This document shows, in pieces, positions 25,948 through 32,799 of a stretch of 32,799 nucleotides of DNA (position 1 is its first letter; every line of letters begins with the position of its first letter). A program made the position numbers and the translations under genes. The stretch spans positions 1-32,799 of the forward strand of contig JAUYFQ010000010.1 in NCBI GenBank assembly GCA_030690895.1, given 5' to 3'. The notes beneath the pieces were generated by a model. It was not told the origin of the DNA. It did no database searches and worked only from the letters and a program-made list of their open reading frames with translations. The DNA is from Sulfuricellaceae bacterium. GTDB taxonomy: Bacteria > Pseudomonadota > Gammaproteobacteria > Burkholderiales > Sulfuricellaceae.

Positions 25948-27237
25948 CTATCGGCGCCCACCGCCACCGCCGCCACGACCCCCGCCACCGCCCCGGCTGC
26001 CACCCTCGCCGCCACTGAAGCTCCGACTGCCGCCACTACTTTGACGCGCCTGCCCGCCACCACTATTGCTACGGCTTTGTGACCCCATGGACTCGCGACT
26101 GGAGCTTCCGCGATTACTGGCATCACGGGTTGCCGAGCCGCCCTGGTTCATGCCTTCAAACGCACCATTTCCTTGCCGGTTACCGGAGCCCGATTTATTG
26201 AAATTCGATCTGTCCACACTCCCGCTATCAAAGGAACGGTTGCCACCACGATTTCCGGCATCGCCCCGAAAGTCTGACGCCGCCCCCTTGTTGATAGCCT
26301 GCTGTCCTGTCTCGGCTCGACCACGGTAATTCTCGCGCGCCTGCGAATTGCCACGATTGCCCTGGTTATAGCGCTGGGAAGTTGCGTTGTCGCGGTAAGA
26401 CACGCCCTTGCGATGATCGACGTTATGGTTCCAGTTGCCATTGGAGATATTGGTACGGTTAAAATTATTGTACTTATTGATGTTGACATTGACATTACCG
26501 TGCCCCCATCCCCAGTTGCAATTCCCCCACAACGCCGCTCCAACGATTACTCCGGCAGTAAATCCGAGCAGCGCGCCACCTGCGGCGTAGCCAGGCGGGT
26601 AGTAGTAATAGGGGGGATAAGAGGGGTACCACCACGAACCATACACCACAGTCGGGTTATAGGTCGGCACGTAGACCACCTCTGGATTGGCTGGCTCGAT
26701 TTTTATTATCGTGGTTTGCGTTTCGCCTTGTGGCGCCGACTCGACAATCACTTTCTGCTCACTACCGGATTGCAGGTTACCTTGGGCATTAGCTTTCTGA
26801 CGCAATGACTGTACTGTATCCATGACCGCAGCTTGCTGAGCCAAAAACGCATCACCCAGCTTCTGGGTCCAGTCCAGCTTCTCGTCCATCATGTCCAGGA
26901 CTTGCGGGAAATTGGTCAATGACTTGACGGATGGGTCCCAGTTTTGCCCCTGCAAAGCGTCTTCCAGCGCCTTGCCCTTGAGACCCGGGTTCCGCTTCAT
27001 CCAACGCTGAGCTTCTACCACTTCCAAAGGATACGTCGATGCCATCAGCACCTGTGCCAACAGTGCATCGGGGTAAAGTGCGATCGGCGCCAGCAACTGA
27101 TCCAGTTCTTCCTGCTTGAACGTGCTGGAGGCCTGCTTATCGGATTGGTAGACCACAACATCTTCTGCCAGCAAGGCCACGGGCTGAATCGCCATGACCA
27201 GCGAAACGGCGATTGCCAAAGCGGTTCTTTTCATCAT
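25948..27237 (-). CDS. DUF3300 family exported protein with Gly/Arg/Ser-rich tail
   Basis: A 429-residue secreted protein. After a signal peptide (MMKRTALAIAVSLVMAIQPVALLA) comes the DUF3300 core: LDQLLAPIALYPDALLAQVLMASTYPLEVVEAQRWM, WDPSVKSLTNFPQVLDMM and NPEVVYVPTYNPTVVYG. A Tyr/Pro-rich stretch (about 195-210) and a hydrophobic segment (AGGALLGFTAGVIVGAALWG) follow. The last 200 residues are Asn, Gly, Ser and Arg rich, ending in SRGGGGGRGGGGGGRR, and are probably disordered. Start ATG 27237 is preceded by AAAGG at 6 bases. The role is unknown; DUF2950 follows. Confidence 0.9.
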   Translation of the reverse strand: MMKRTALAIAVSLVMAIQPVALLAEDVVVYQSDKQASSTFKQEELDQLLAPIALYPDALLAQVLMASTYPLEVVEAQRWMKRNPGLKGKALEDALQGQNWDPSVKSLTNFPQVLDMMDEKLDWTQKLGDAFLAQQAAVMDTVQSLRQKANAQGNLQSGSEQKVIVESAPQGETQTTIIKIEPANPEVVYVPTYNPTVVYGSWWYPSYPPYYYYPPGYAAGGALLGFTAGVIVGAALWGNCNWGWGHGNVNVNINKYNNFNRTNISNGNWNHNVDHRKGVSYRDNATSQRYNQGNRGNSQARENYRGRAETGQQAINKGAASDFRGDAGNRGGNRSFDSGSVDRSNFNKSGSGNRQGNGAFEGMNQGGSATRDASNRGSSSRESMGSQSRSNSGGGQARQSSGGSRSFSGGEGGSRGGGGGRGGGGGGRR

Positions 27238-27313
27238 TGCCATCCTTTCTTCGTAAAGCAGCAAAAAGTGCAAAATTCCGGTATTGCGCATTGAGCCAGT
27301 GATCGCCCAGACC

Positions 27314-28102
27314 TCAGCCAAACAGTTGTGCCAGCGCCGCGCCCGGCTGACCGGCACGCATGAAGGCCTCACCGACCAGAAAGGCGTTAACGCCGTGCTG
27401 GCGCATCCGGCTGACATCCTCTGGGGTCAGTATGCCACTTTCGGTAATCGCAATCCGGTCTTTCGGGATGCGCGGCAGCAATTCGAGCGTGGTGTCCAGG
27501 CGGGTTTCAAAGGTGCGCAGATTGCGATTATTGATGCCGATCAGTGGTGTTTTCAGTTGCAGGGCCAGTTCCAGTTCTTCCGCATCATGCGACTCCACCA
27601 GGACGGCCATGCCGAGTTCGTGTGCGACCGCTTCCAGTTCCTGCATTTTCGGCAAGTCCAGCGCGGCCACGATCAGCAGGATGGCATCAGCACCGATCGT
27701 GCGCGCCCGGCAAATCTGGTAGGAGTCGATCATGAAATCCTTGCGCAACACCGGCAGGGCGCAGGCGGCGCGCGCTTCGATCAAATCGTTCTTGCTTCCT
27801 CTGAAAAACTGCCCGTCAGTCAGCACGGACAAACATGCGGCGCCGTTCTGCTCGTAGCCCCTGGCTATGGCGGCAGGATCGAAATCGTCACGGATCACCC
27901 CTTTTGAGGGGCTGGCTTTCTTGATTTCGGCAATCACTGCCGACTTTCCGGCCGCAATCTTGCTGCGGATTGCGCCAGTAAAATCACGTGCAGCGGGCAT
28001 GGCTTCCGCCTCGGCGCGAATGGCCGAATAGGGCTTCTTGGCCAAGGCGTTCGCGACTTCAGTTTGCTTGACCGCGATGATTTTATTCAGAATGTCGGAC
28101 AT
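27314..28102 (-). CDS. trpC: Indole-3-glycerol-phosphate synthase
   Basis: TrpC closes carboxyphenylaminodeoxyribulose phosphate to indole-3-glycerol phosphate in tryptophan synthesis. The 262-residue single-domain TIM barrel has [38 protein letters not shown] with the catalytic lysine, [39 protein letters not shown] and [12 protein letters not shown] with the catalytic Glu/Ser region. It is the last gene of the trpG-trpD-trpC set and is not fused to trpF. It is separated from trpD by a 164-base gap that contains an inserted palindromic element. Confidence 0.97.
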   Translation of the reverse strand: MSDILNKIIAVKQTEVANALAKKPYSAIRAEAEAMPAARDFTGAIRSKIAAGKSAVIAEIKKASPSKGVIRDDFDPAAIARGYEQNGAACLSVLTDGQFFRGSKNDLIEARAACALPVLRKDFMIDSYQICRARTIGADAILLIVAALDLPKMQELEAVAHELGMAVLVESHDAEELELALQLKTPLIGINNRNLRTFETRLDTTLELLPRIPKDRIAITESGILTPEDVSRMRQHGVNAFLVGEAFMRAGQPGAALAQLFG

Positions 28103-28135
28103 GTATTTATGCTCACTTTGATCTTAAAAATCATT

Positions 28136-28256
28136 TTAACCACGGGGAACACGGGGCACACGGGGAGTTCCTTAAGTTTTGGCATGTCTCAGCTAACGGG
28201 AGGATTTCGTGCAATATATCGATATTCCCCCGTGTCCCCGTGCTCCCCGTGGTTAA
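28136..28256. repeat. MITE-like inverted repeat in the trpD-trpC gap
   Basis: The left arm starts TTAACCACGGGGAACACGGG (28136-28155, continuing to about 28166). The right arm (about 28225-28256) ends CCCCGTGGTTAA and is its inverse with a few differences. Each arm holds repeated CACGGGG words. About 58 bases lie between them. This CCACGGGGAACACGGGG type of repeat is dispersed in many bacterial genomes. In the trp mRNA it would fold into a long stem between trpD and trpC. Confidence 0.8.
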
Positions 28257-28266
28257 CTTGCAAGGT

Positions 28267-29373
28267 TCAGGCTGATTGGTTGGACAAAGCGACCAACTCG
28301 CGCAACTTGTCGCGCGCCTTACCGCTCGCGATGACTTCACGAGCCAGGCTGATGCCTTCTGCCAGCGTTTCCGCGCGCCCTGCCACATAGATCGCCGCAC
28401 CTGCGTTGAGCAGCACGATGTCGCGTGCCGGGCCAGGCAGATTGTCCAGAACGCCGATCAGCATATCCCGCGCTTGGGCCGCGTCCCAAACTTTCAGCGC
28501 CTCCAGATCACAGGTTTCAAAGCCATACTCGCGCGGATGCAGGGTATATTCGTTGACCTCGCCGTTTTTCAGTTCGCCGATCAGGGTTTCGCCCGACAAG
28601 GTGATTTCATCCAGGCCATCGCTGCCATGCACCACCATCACGTGGTGACTTCGGAGGCGTTGCAACACCCTCGCCTGAATCCCGACCAGATCGGGATGAA
28701 ACACCCCCATGACCTGGTTGCTGGCCCCGGCCGGATTAGTGAGCGGCCCCAGCACGTTGAATATCGTCCGCACCCCCAACTCGCGTCGTACTGGCGCCGC
28801 ATATTTCATGGCGCCATGAAAGTTGGGCGCAAACATGAAGCCGATGCCGATTTCGTCGATACTCTGGCCAACCTGTTCCGGCGTGAGGTTGAGGTTGACG
28901 CCCAGCGCCTCCAGCACGTCAGCCGAGCCGCAGGTGGAAGACACGGAACGCCCGCCATGCTTGGCTACCCGCGCCCCGGCGGCGGCGGCGACAAACGCGG
29001 CGGTAGTGGAAATATTGAAAGTGTGCGCCGCATCCCCGCCGGTACCGCAGGTATCCACCAGGTAAGCGCCATTCATCACCGGCACCCGGGTGGCGAATTC
29101 GCGCATGACCTGTGCAGCCGCCGAAATTTCGCCGACCGTCTCCTTCTTCACCCGCAAGCCCATGAGAATGGCGGCAATTTGCGCCGGGGTCACTTCCCCG
29201 CTCATGATCTGGCGCATCAGGGACAGCATTTCGTCGTGGAAGATTTCGCGCTGCTCGATCAGGCGAACTAGCGCCTCTTTAATTCCGAACTTGCGAAGCA
29301 AGCCTTCGTCCCCCTCTCCCTCTGGGGGAGGGCAGGGGTGGGGGAAACCGGCTTGCCGGTTGGGCGTCATCAT
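28267..29373 (-). CDS. trpD: Anthranilate phosphoribosyltransferase with repeat-derived N-terminal insertion
   Basis: TrpD joins anthranilate and PRPP. The enzyme body is intact: [37 protein letters not shown], the PRPP loop [62 protein letters not shown] and [11 protein letters not shown]. Betaproteobacterial TrpD proteins usually start MTPQEAL. Here MMTP (1-4) and EAL (about 33) are separated by about 28 residues ([20 protein letters not shown]... to GIK) encoded by the palindromic repeat at 29291-29346. The start is well fixed: ATG 29373 overlaps the trpG stop as ATGA. The insertion preserves frame and adds no stop, so the protein (368 residues) is probably functional. Confidence 0.95.
   Translation of the reverse strand: MMTPNRQAGFPHPCPPPEGEGDEGLLRKFGIKEALVRLIEQREIFHDEMLSLMRQIMSGEVTPAQIAAILMGLRVKKETVGEISAAAQVMREFATRVPVMNGAYLVDTCGTGGDAAHTFNISTTAAFVAAAAGARVAKHGGRSVSSTCGSADVLEALGVNLNLTPEQVGQSIDEIGIGFMFAPNFHGAMKYAAPVRRELGVRTIFNVLGPLTNPAGASNQVMGVFHPDLVGIQARVLQRLRSHHVMVVHGSDGLDEITLSGETLIGELKNGEVNEYTLHPREYGFETCDLEALKVWDAAQARDMLIGVLDNLPGPARDIVLLNAGAAIYVAGRAETLAEGISLAREVIASGKARDKLRELVALSNQSA
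29291..29346. repeat. Dispersed palindromic repeat, copy 2 (inside trpD)
   Basis: The core CCCTCTCCC-TCT-GGGGGAGGG (29312-29332) forms a 9-bp stem with one T-G pair. It is flanked by TTGCGAAGCAAGCCTTCGTC on the left and CAGGGGTGGGGGA on the right, then an AACCGGC/GCCGGTT palindrome (about 29347-29363). It aligns with the copy at 8474-8525 and also resembles palindrome 77-97. It is translated as part of trpD. Confidence 0.85.
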
Positions 29374-29942
29374 GCGCGCTTCTCCTTGAGGAAGTTGGCC
29401 AGCAACTGGTGACCATGCTCGGTCAGGATGGATTCGGGATGAAACTGCACCCCCTCCACCTGCAAGCTGGTGTGGCGTACCCCCATGATTTCGCCATCGT
29501 CAGTCCAGGCGGTGATTTCCAGGCAATCCGGAATGGTTTCGCGTGCTATCACCAGCGAGTGATAGCGCGTGGCGGTGAAGGGGTTGGGCAGGCCCTTGAA
29601 CACGCCCACGTCCTTGTGGTGGATCAGCGAGGTCTTGCCGTGCATCAAAGCTTTGGCGTGAATAATGTTTCCACCAAACGCCTGACCGATACTCTGATGC
29701 CCCAGGCACACCCCCAAAATGGGAATTTTTCCGGAAAACGCCTGAATGGCCGCCACCGAAATGCCCGCCTCGGAAGGGGAGCAGGGGCCGGGAGAAATAA
29801 CTAGATGGTCCGGATTCAGCGCAGCAACTTCCTCGACCGTGATTTCATCGTTGCGAAATACCCGGACATCCTCGCCCAGTTCCCCGAAATATTGCACCAG
29901 GTTGTAAGTAAAAGAGTCGTAGTTATCGATCATTAGCAGCAT
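29370..29942 (-). CDS. trpG: Anthranilate synthase component II (glutamine amidotransferase)
   Basis: TrpG supplies ammonia from glutamine to TrpE; in some bacteria the same protein also serves PabB. The 190-residue class I amidotransferase has [37 protein letters not shown], the nucleophile cysteine in [15 protein letters not shown], and [16 protein letters not shown] with the His-Glu of the catalytic triad. It overlaps trpD by 4 bases. TrpE, which normally sits just upstream, is absent: a toxin-antitoxin-like block ends 39 bases before this start. Confidence 0.96.
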   Translation of the reverse strand: MLLMIDNYDSFTYNLVQYFGELGEDVRVFRNDEITVEEVAALNPDHLVISPGPCSPSEAGISVAAIQAFSGKIPILGVCLGHQSIGQAFGGNIIHAKALMHGKTSLIHHKDVGVFKGLPNPFTATRYHSLVIARETIPDCLEITAWTDDGEIMGVRHTSLQVEGVQFHPESILTEHGHQLLANFLKEKRA

Positions 29943-29981
29943 GTTTCTGAATCCTGTTGGTTCTATGTGATGGCTATCTGC

Positions 29982-30374
29982 TTATTCGTGTTTGTGTATC
30001 TCGTCGCCAACCCAGGCAAGCAGCGAGAAGAGCAGTTGCGCAGCTTCGCTTCCGGTAACGAGGTGGATCACGTCATCATCGTAACGGAATTCAACAGCAT
30101 AGGGCGTCAGGCGGCTGAACTGGGCTTCGCTAATGGGCGGCGTGAAACCAGCCCCTGTCAATTTGGCCGCAAGTTCTTCAAGGTCGTGAGTGCGGCGGTA
30201 TTCCAGTCCATGCAGACACATTATAGCCTTAAGCGCTTTTTCAGCCGCTTGCTGGGCATGAAAACAGGCAAGCGCCAAGTCGACCCCAGACGCATTCAAC
30301 AGGGCTTCAAAGGCCACCTGGTCACGTCGAGCCAAACGAAACAGGCGTTCCGCCTCTTCAAGCTGCGGAGTCAT
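29982..30374 (-). CDS. HEPN domain protein, partner of the MNT nucleotidyltransferase
   Basis: A 130-residue helical HEPN protein, the candidate toxin of an MNT-HEPN pair. The conserved core is ACFHAQQAAEKALKAIMCLHGLEYRRTHDLEELAAKL, a PF05168-type signature. Further on, VEFRYDDDVIH contains an R-x6-H that fits the RNase-type Rx4-6H pattern, though relatives often read ARYPD at this point, so catalysis is uncertain. ATG 30374 overlaps the end of the nucleotidyltransferase gene by 17 bases, the standard coupling. In characterised MntA-HepT systems the MNT protein AMPylates and silences HepT. This HEPN is from a sister family, so the same mechanism is an inference. Confidence 0.85.
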   Translation of the reverse strand: MTPQLEEAERLFRLARRDQVAFEALLNASGVDLALACFHAQQAAEKALKAIMCLHGLEYRRTHDLEELAAKLTGAGFTPPISEAQFSRLTPYAVEFRYDDDVIHLVTGSEAAQLLFSLLAWVGDEIHKHE

Positions 30375-30681
30375 GGAGAATTTTTCCCTCTTTTTTTGCC
30401 CAATACAGCACGGTTCCAGGCACCTGACTACGGCGCTGGAACTCATATTCCGAAAACAGAAGCAAATCGACGCCGACACCGATACGTCCAATCGCCTGCT
30501 TGAGTTTCAGGTATTCGGCAGCCTTGTCTGGAAGGTCTTGCTCGATGACCATCAAATCAAGATCAGAGCCTTCATCGGCATCGCCCCGTGCGTAAGAACC
30601 AAACAGGATCACCTTGCTTGGCTGCGACACATTGCCAATGATGCGTTGTACGGTTGCATTGAGTTCTTGAGTGGTCAGCAT
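30358..30681 (-). CDS. MNT-type nucleotidyltransferase (antitoxin-like)
   Basis: A 107-residue minimal nucleotidyltransferase. VILFGSYARGDADEGSDLDLMV matches the GSX10DXD signature of the fold, with the GSYARG loop and both metal aspartates present. GVDLLLFSEYEF supplies the third acidic position (VD). It starts at ATG 30681, 10 bases after the vapC stop, and its end overlaps the HEPN gene. It should bind ATP and modify or hold its HEPN partner. Confidence 0.88.
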   Translation of the reverse strand: MLTTQELNATVQRIIGNVSQPSKVILFGSYARGDADEGSDLDLMVIEQDLPDKAAEYLKLKQAIGRIGVGVDLLLFSEYEFQRRSQVPGTVLYWAKKEGKILHDSAA

Positions 30682-30691
30682 GGGTTTATTG

Positions 30692-31081
30692 TCAGGCCTG
30701 AATGATTTCAATTTCAGTCAGCACTTCCGCCTGCTTGGCAAATTTCACGTCAAATGTGGCGAAGCGCCCCGCTCTTTGACTGCTGGCAAGATGCAGGGCA
30801 TCGGCAAAATCCAGTCCCCGCTCAAACCAGCCCAAAGCCAAAGCCAGCTCAACCGGGTTTTCCAGCATGACGTTTGGCAGACCGGCGACCGCACGAAGCG
30901 TGCGCGCAATCACCCCGGAATCCAGTTTATAGGCATAGCGCAGCACCCACTCGGTTTCAAGCCACACCGTTTTGGGAATAAAAATCTGTTCTGCCTCGAA
31001 CAGCCTGGTCGCACGCTTGACCTGTTCGGGATCATCGTTGGCGACAATGCGCACCAGCAGGTTGGTATCAACGGCCAGCAT
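30692..31081 (-). CDS. vapC: VapC-like PIN domain ribonuclease toxin
   Basis: A 129-residue PIN domain. MLAVDTNLLVRIVANDD gives the first catalytic aspartate (residue 5), WLETEWVLRY the conserved glutamate, FADALHLASS the third acidic residue and FATFDVKFAK the fourth. All four metal ligands are therefore present and the toxin should be active, cutting tRNA or other RNA when free of antitoxin. It overlaps the vapB-like gene by 14 bases. Exact target is unknown. Confidence 0.92.
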   Translation of the reverse strand: MLAVDTNLLVRIVANDDPEQVKRATRLFEAEQIFIPKTVWLETEWVLRYAYKLDSGVIARTLRAVAGLPNVMLENPVELALALGWFERGLDFADALHLASSQRAGRFATFDVKFAKQAEVLTEIEIIQA

Positions 31082-31328
31082 GTTTCACGCTTGCGCCTTC
31101 GGCAATCGCTGCTTCCATTTCTTCGAGCGTTTTGGCGGAACCGGCATAGCCCGTGCAGCCAACGACATCCATCAAACGAGTCGGGCTGAAGGATTTGGCC
31201 GGGCGCAGCATGATGCCGTCCGAGGTGTCCTCAATCACAAACTCCATTCCCGCCGCCCAGTGATGCGACTCGCGTACCGACTTTGGCAGGATGATTTGCC
31301 CCTTGGATGAGAGTTTGGTCGTTTCCAT
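31068..31328 (-). CDS. vapB: AbrB/VapB-like antitoxin with swapped-hairpin domain
   Basis: An 86-residue antitoxin. METTKLSSKGQIILPKSVRESHHWAAGMEFVIEDTSDGIMLRP (residues 1-43) is the SpoVT-AbrB DNA-binding fold. The C-terminal tail, with LMDVVGCTGYAGSAKTLEEMEAAIAEG, should wrap and inhibit the PIN toxin. ATG 31328 is chosen because the AbrB fold begins there; an in-frame extension of 11 residues would overlap the presumed operator. It is the first gene of a four-gene run vapB-vapC-MNT-HEPN. Autoregulation through the direct repeats at 31340-31356 is likely. Confidence 0.92.
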   Translation of the reverse strand: METTKLSSKGQIILPKSVRESHHWAAGMEFVIEDTSDGIMLRPAKSFSPTRLMDVVGCTGYAGSAKTLEEMEAAIAEGASVKHAGR

Positions 31329-31339
31329 GCGTACCCGCC

Positions 31340-31356
31340 GGTAAGATTTGGTAAGA
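31340..31356. promoter_or_regulatory. Candidate VapBC operator: direct repeats
   Basis: GGTAAGA occurs at 31340-31346 and again at 31350-31356, a 10-base period that places both on one face of the helix, 11-28 bases upstream of the vapB start. The position suits autoregulation by the AbrB-type antitoxin. No matching inverted copy is clear, which is unusual for a dimeric repressor. Confidence 0.45.
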
Positions 31357-31402
31357 CACAACGATACACGCGGGCGGAATTGCGTGCAATGCCGTTGCAG
31401 GC

Positions 31403-32799
31403 TTAATTCACAGTGCTCCGCGCTACGCCATCCAGCAACTTGATGAAATTCCGTTTCGGCTTGAACTGGACCCGCAACTCCGCCAGATAATCACCGAATG
31501 GCCGTGACTGATTCTGCGCTTTCATCAACCCACCCACTTTGCGGATCAGCTTGATCGCTTCCTCATAAGCAGAGTTATTGGTCTGCTCGATAATAGCGAG
31601 CACAGCTCTCCTGTAAATGCCAATCGCATCGCCTGGGCGGGGTGACTCCAATTTTCCGGCCAGAGCAATCAGCAAGCTTCGGTCACAATTTCCTTGATGA
31701 GCAGCCGACCACGCCGCATCGATGTCTTCTTCCCACAGTGCAATTTCTACCCGTAGGGAGGTATTGGGGGTCGATGGTTTCGGCTTCCAGCGACTCGTTG
31801 TGCTCGCCTCGCGCGCAATCGTCTCGGTAACCCATGCCAACGCTCGATTACGTTGCTCCGGCCAGAGGCCGAGCTTGTCGGCAACATCGTACAGCTTCTT
31901 GTATTGTTCGAGGCTCGGTCGCTCATCGAACTGTATCCAGGTGAGTTGCAGCGCCTCATCACTGCGTTTGCGCTTCAGGTAGGCCGCCACCAGAAAATCC
32001 CGCAACCGGTTATCGGGGCGTTCGGGGAATGCCTTCAGGCCACGTTCCGCCCATTCCAGCGCCTTGTCCGGCTGCTCGGCCTTAGTCCAGATTTCGGCGA
32101 TGTCGAGATAGCTGTAACAGGACGAGAGATCACGTGACTTGATCGCAACCAGTTCCTCCACGTCACCACTCGCCTCGGCCAACTTCTCCATGATGCGGGT
32201 AATCGTTGCCCGGTGGGCATCATAACCGTCCTTCGCGTCCTGTGGCTTGAGCTTGCGCCACTCGGCTTCCGCCAGTTCCCGGTAGCGGCGCAGACCTTCC
32301 TTGCCAAGGGCATCGCGGTAAGTGGCGGCATCGAAGCTGCACAGGCCGAACGGTAGTTCGGTCTCGAACCGGAATAGGCGCTCGGCCAGCTCTACCGGAT
32401 CGGGTCGAGCCATCATGCAAGCTTTGAGATGCAACTCGCCCAGGCGATAAGCGATGTCGCCAATCTCGCCGTTCGAGTCGTCAACCTGCTCCAGCGAACT
32501 CTCGACTCGCTCGATGGCGTACTCGGCCAGTTCGACCAGCATGGCAGCGGTATCGGGCTTGAGCAGGTCCGCCAGCGAATCCGCCACCTGGTCGATATTG
32601 CTGGCAAAGGCGCCAACTTCCCGCCAGTCAACAAAGCCGTGGATGCGCGTCGCGCCGTCGATCGCCCGACGGAATGCCTTGACCACATCCCCGCCACCGC
32701 CGGTACGCTCGGCCTTGAGCAATAGCGACTGGTAGAGCCGGTCGTCGCGCTGGGCCACGTCGAGCAGGTGGTCGATCAAGGTTTCCAGCGGTTGTGTGG
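31403..32799 (-). CDS. DUF6880/SWIM-zinc-finger-associated C-terminal region (partial)
   Basis: The frame is open across the right edge of the window, so at least 465 residues belong to a longer protein whose start is outside. The sequence is almost wholly helical and TPR-like: DDRLYQSLLLKAERTGG, VVKAFRRAIDGATRIHGFVDW, AEYAIERVESSLEQVDDSNGEIGDI, RPDPVELAERLFRFE, YRELAEAEWRKLKP, DLSSCYSYLDIAEIWTKAEQPDKALEWAERGLKAFP. This matches what I know as the C-terminal part of DUF6880 proteins, often fused to an N-terminal SWIM zinc finger. Function is unknown. It lies upstream of vapB on the same strand with a 74-base gap. Confidence 0.8.
   Translation of the reverse strand, partial: TQPLETLIDHLLDVAQRDDRLYQSLLLKAERTGGGGDVVKAFRRAIDGATRIHGFVDWREVGAFASNIDQVADSLADLLKPDTAAMLVELAEYAIERVESSLEQVDDSNGEIGDIAYRLGELHLKACMMARPDPVELAERLFRFETELPFGLCSFDAATYRDALGKEGLRRYRELAEAEWRKLKPQDAKDGYDAHRATITRIMEKLAEASGDVEELVAIKSRDLSSCYSYLDIAEIWTKAEQPDKALEWAERGLKAFPERPDNRLRDFLVAAYLKRKRSDEALQLTWIQFDERPSLEQYKKLYDVADKLGLWPEQRNRALAWVTETIAREASTTSRWKPKPSTPNTSLRVEIALWEEDIDAAWSAAHQGNCDRSLLIALAGKLESPRPGDAIGIYRRAVLAIIEQTNNSAYEEAIKLIRKVGGLMKAQNQSRPFGDYLAELRVQFKPKRNFIKLLDGVARSTVN

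Overview
The window looks like the chromosome of a betaproteobacterium, probably a Nitrosomonadales/Sulfuricella- or Gallionella-like lineage. The assignment rests on the style of the proteins, the class A rnpB with a shortened P12 and no P13/P14, and the rsmI-lpoA-yraN-gmhA-rfaE2 gene order. No 16S gene is present, so it is not firm. Coding density is high and most genes are housekeeping or cell-envelope genes.

Left part (1-6500): a 292-bp palindrome-rich element with terminal inverted repeats abuts a cation diffusion facilitator gene. Next is glnA, whose leader carries a textbook NtrC-type palindrome and a sigma-54 (-24/-12) promoter. A MASE1-PAS-PAS-GGDEF-EAL cyclic-di-GMP protein follows, and the RNase P RNA lies on the opposite strand.

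Middle (6500-20700): pyrC and rsmI face left. lpoA-like, yraN, gmhA/diaA-like, rfaE2 and a glcD-type oxidase face right as a tight, overlapping run. An orphan receptor and a hexose-6-phosphate mutarotase follow. A two-domain PPK2 with a small unknown gene, a UDP-glucuronate-4-epimerase-like gene and a WaaE-like glycosyltransferase face left. waaC-waaA (heptosyltransferase, Kdo transferase) face right. gmhA, rfaE2, waaC, waaA, the glycosyltransferase and probably the epimerase together serve LPS inner-core synthesis.

Right part (20700-32799), all on the minus strand: an outer-membrane barrel, a 47-residue secreted peptide, and a DUF3604 PHP-type protein joined by an apparent deletion to a truncated HupE/UreJ-like gene. 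A PpiC-type prolyl isomerase, DUF2950 and DUF3300 exported proteins and trpG-trpD-trpC follow. Two toxin-antitoxin-like pairs (vapB-vapC, MNT-HEPN) sit directly upstream of trpG, where trpE would be expected. A DUF6880/SWIM-associated-like protein runs off the right edge.

The recurring theme of the window is short palindromic repeats lodged at gene boundaries, several of which are read as protein. One repeat sits in frame inside the N-terminus of trpD. A homologous copy lies upstream of rsmI in the same reading frame. Another kind supplies the C-terminal tail of the WaaE-like transferase. An inverted repeat between rsmI and lpoA gives both genes the same start peptide. The trpC-trpD gap and the region upstream of the CDF gene hold further elements. 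This and the HupE/DUF3604 junction are the most worthwhile things to examine.
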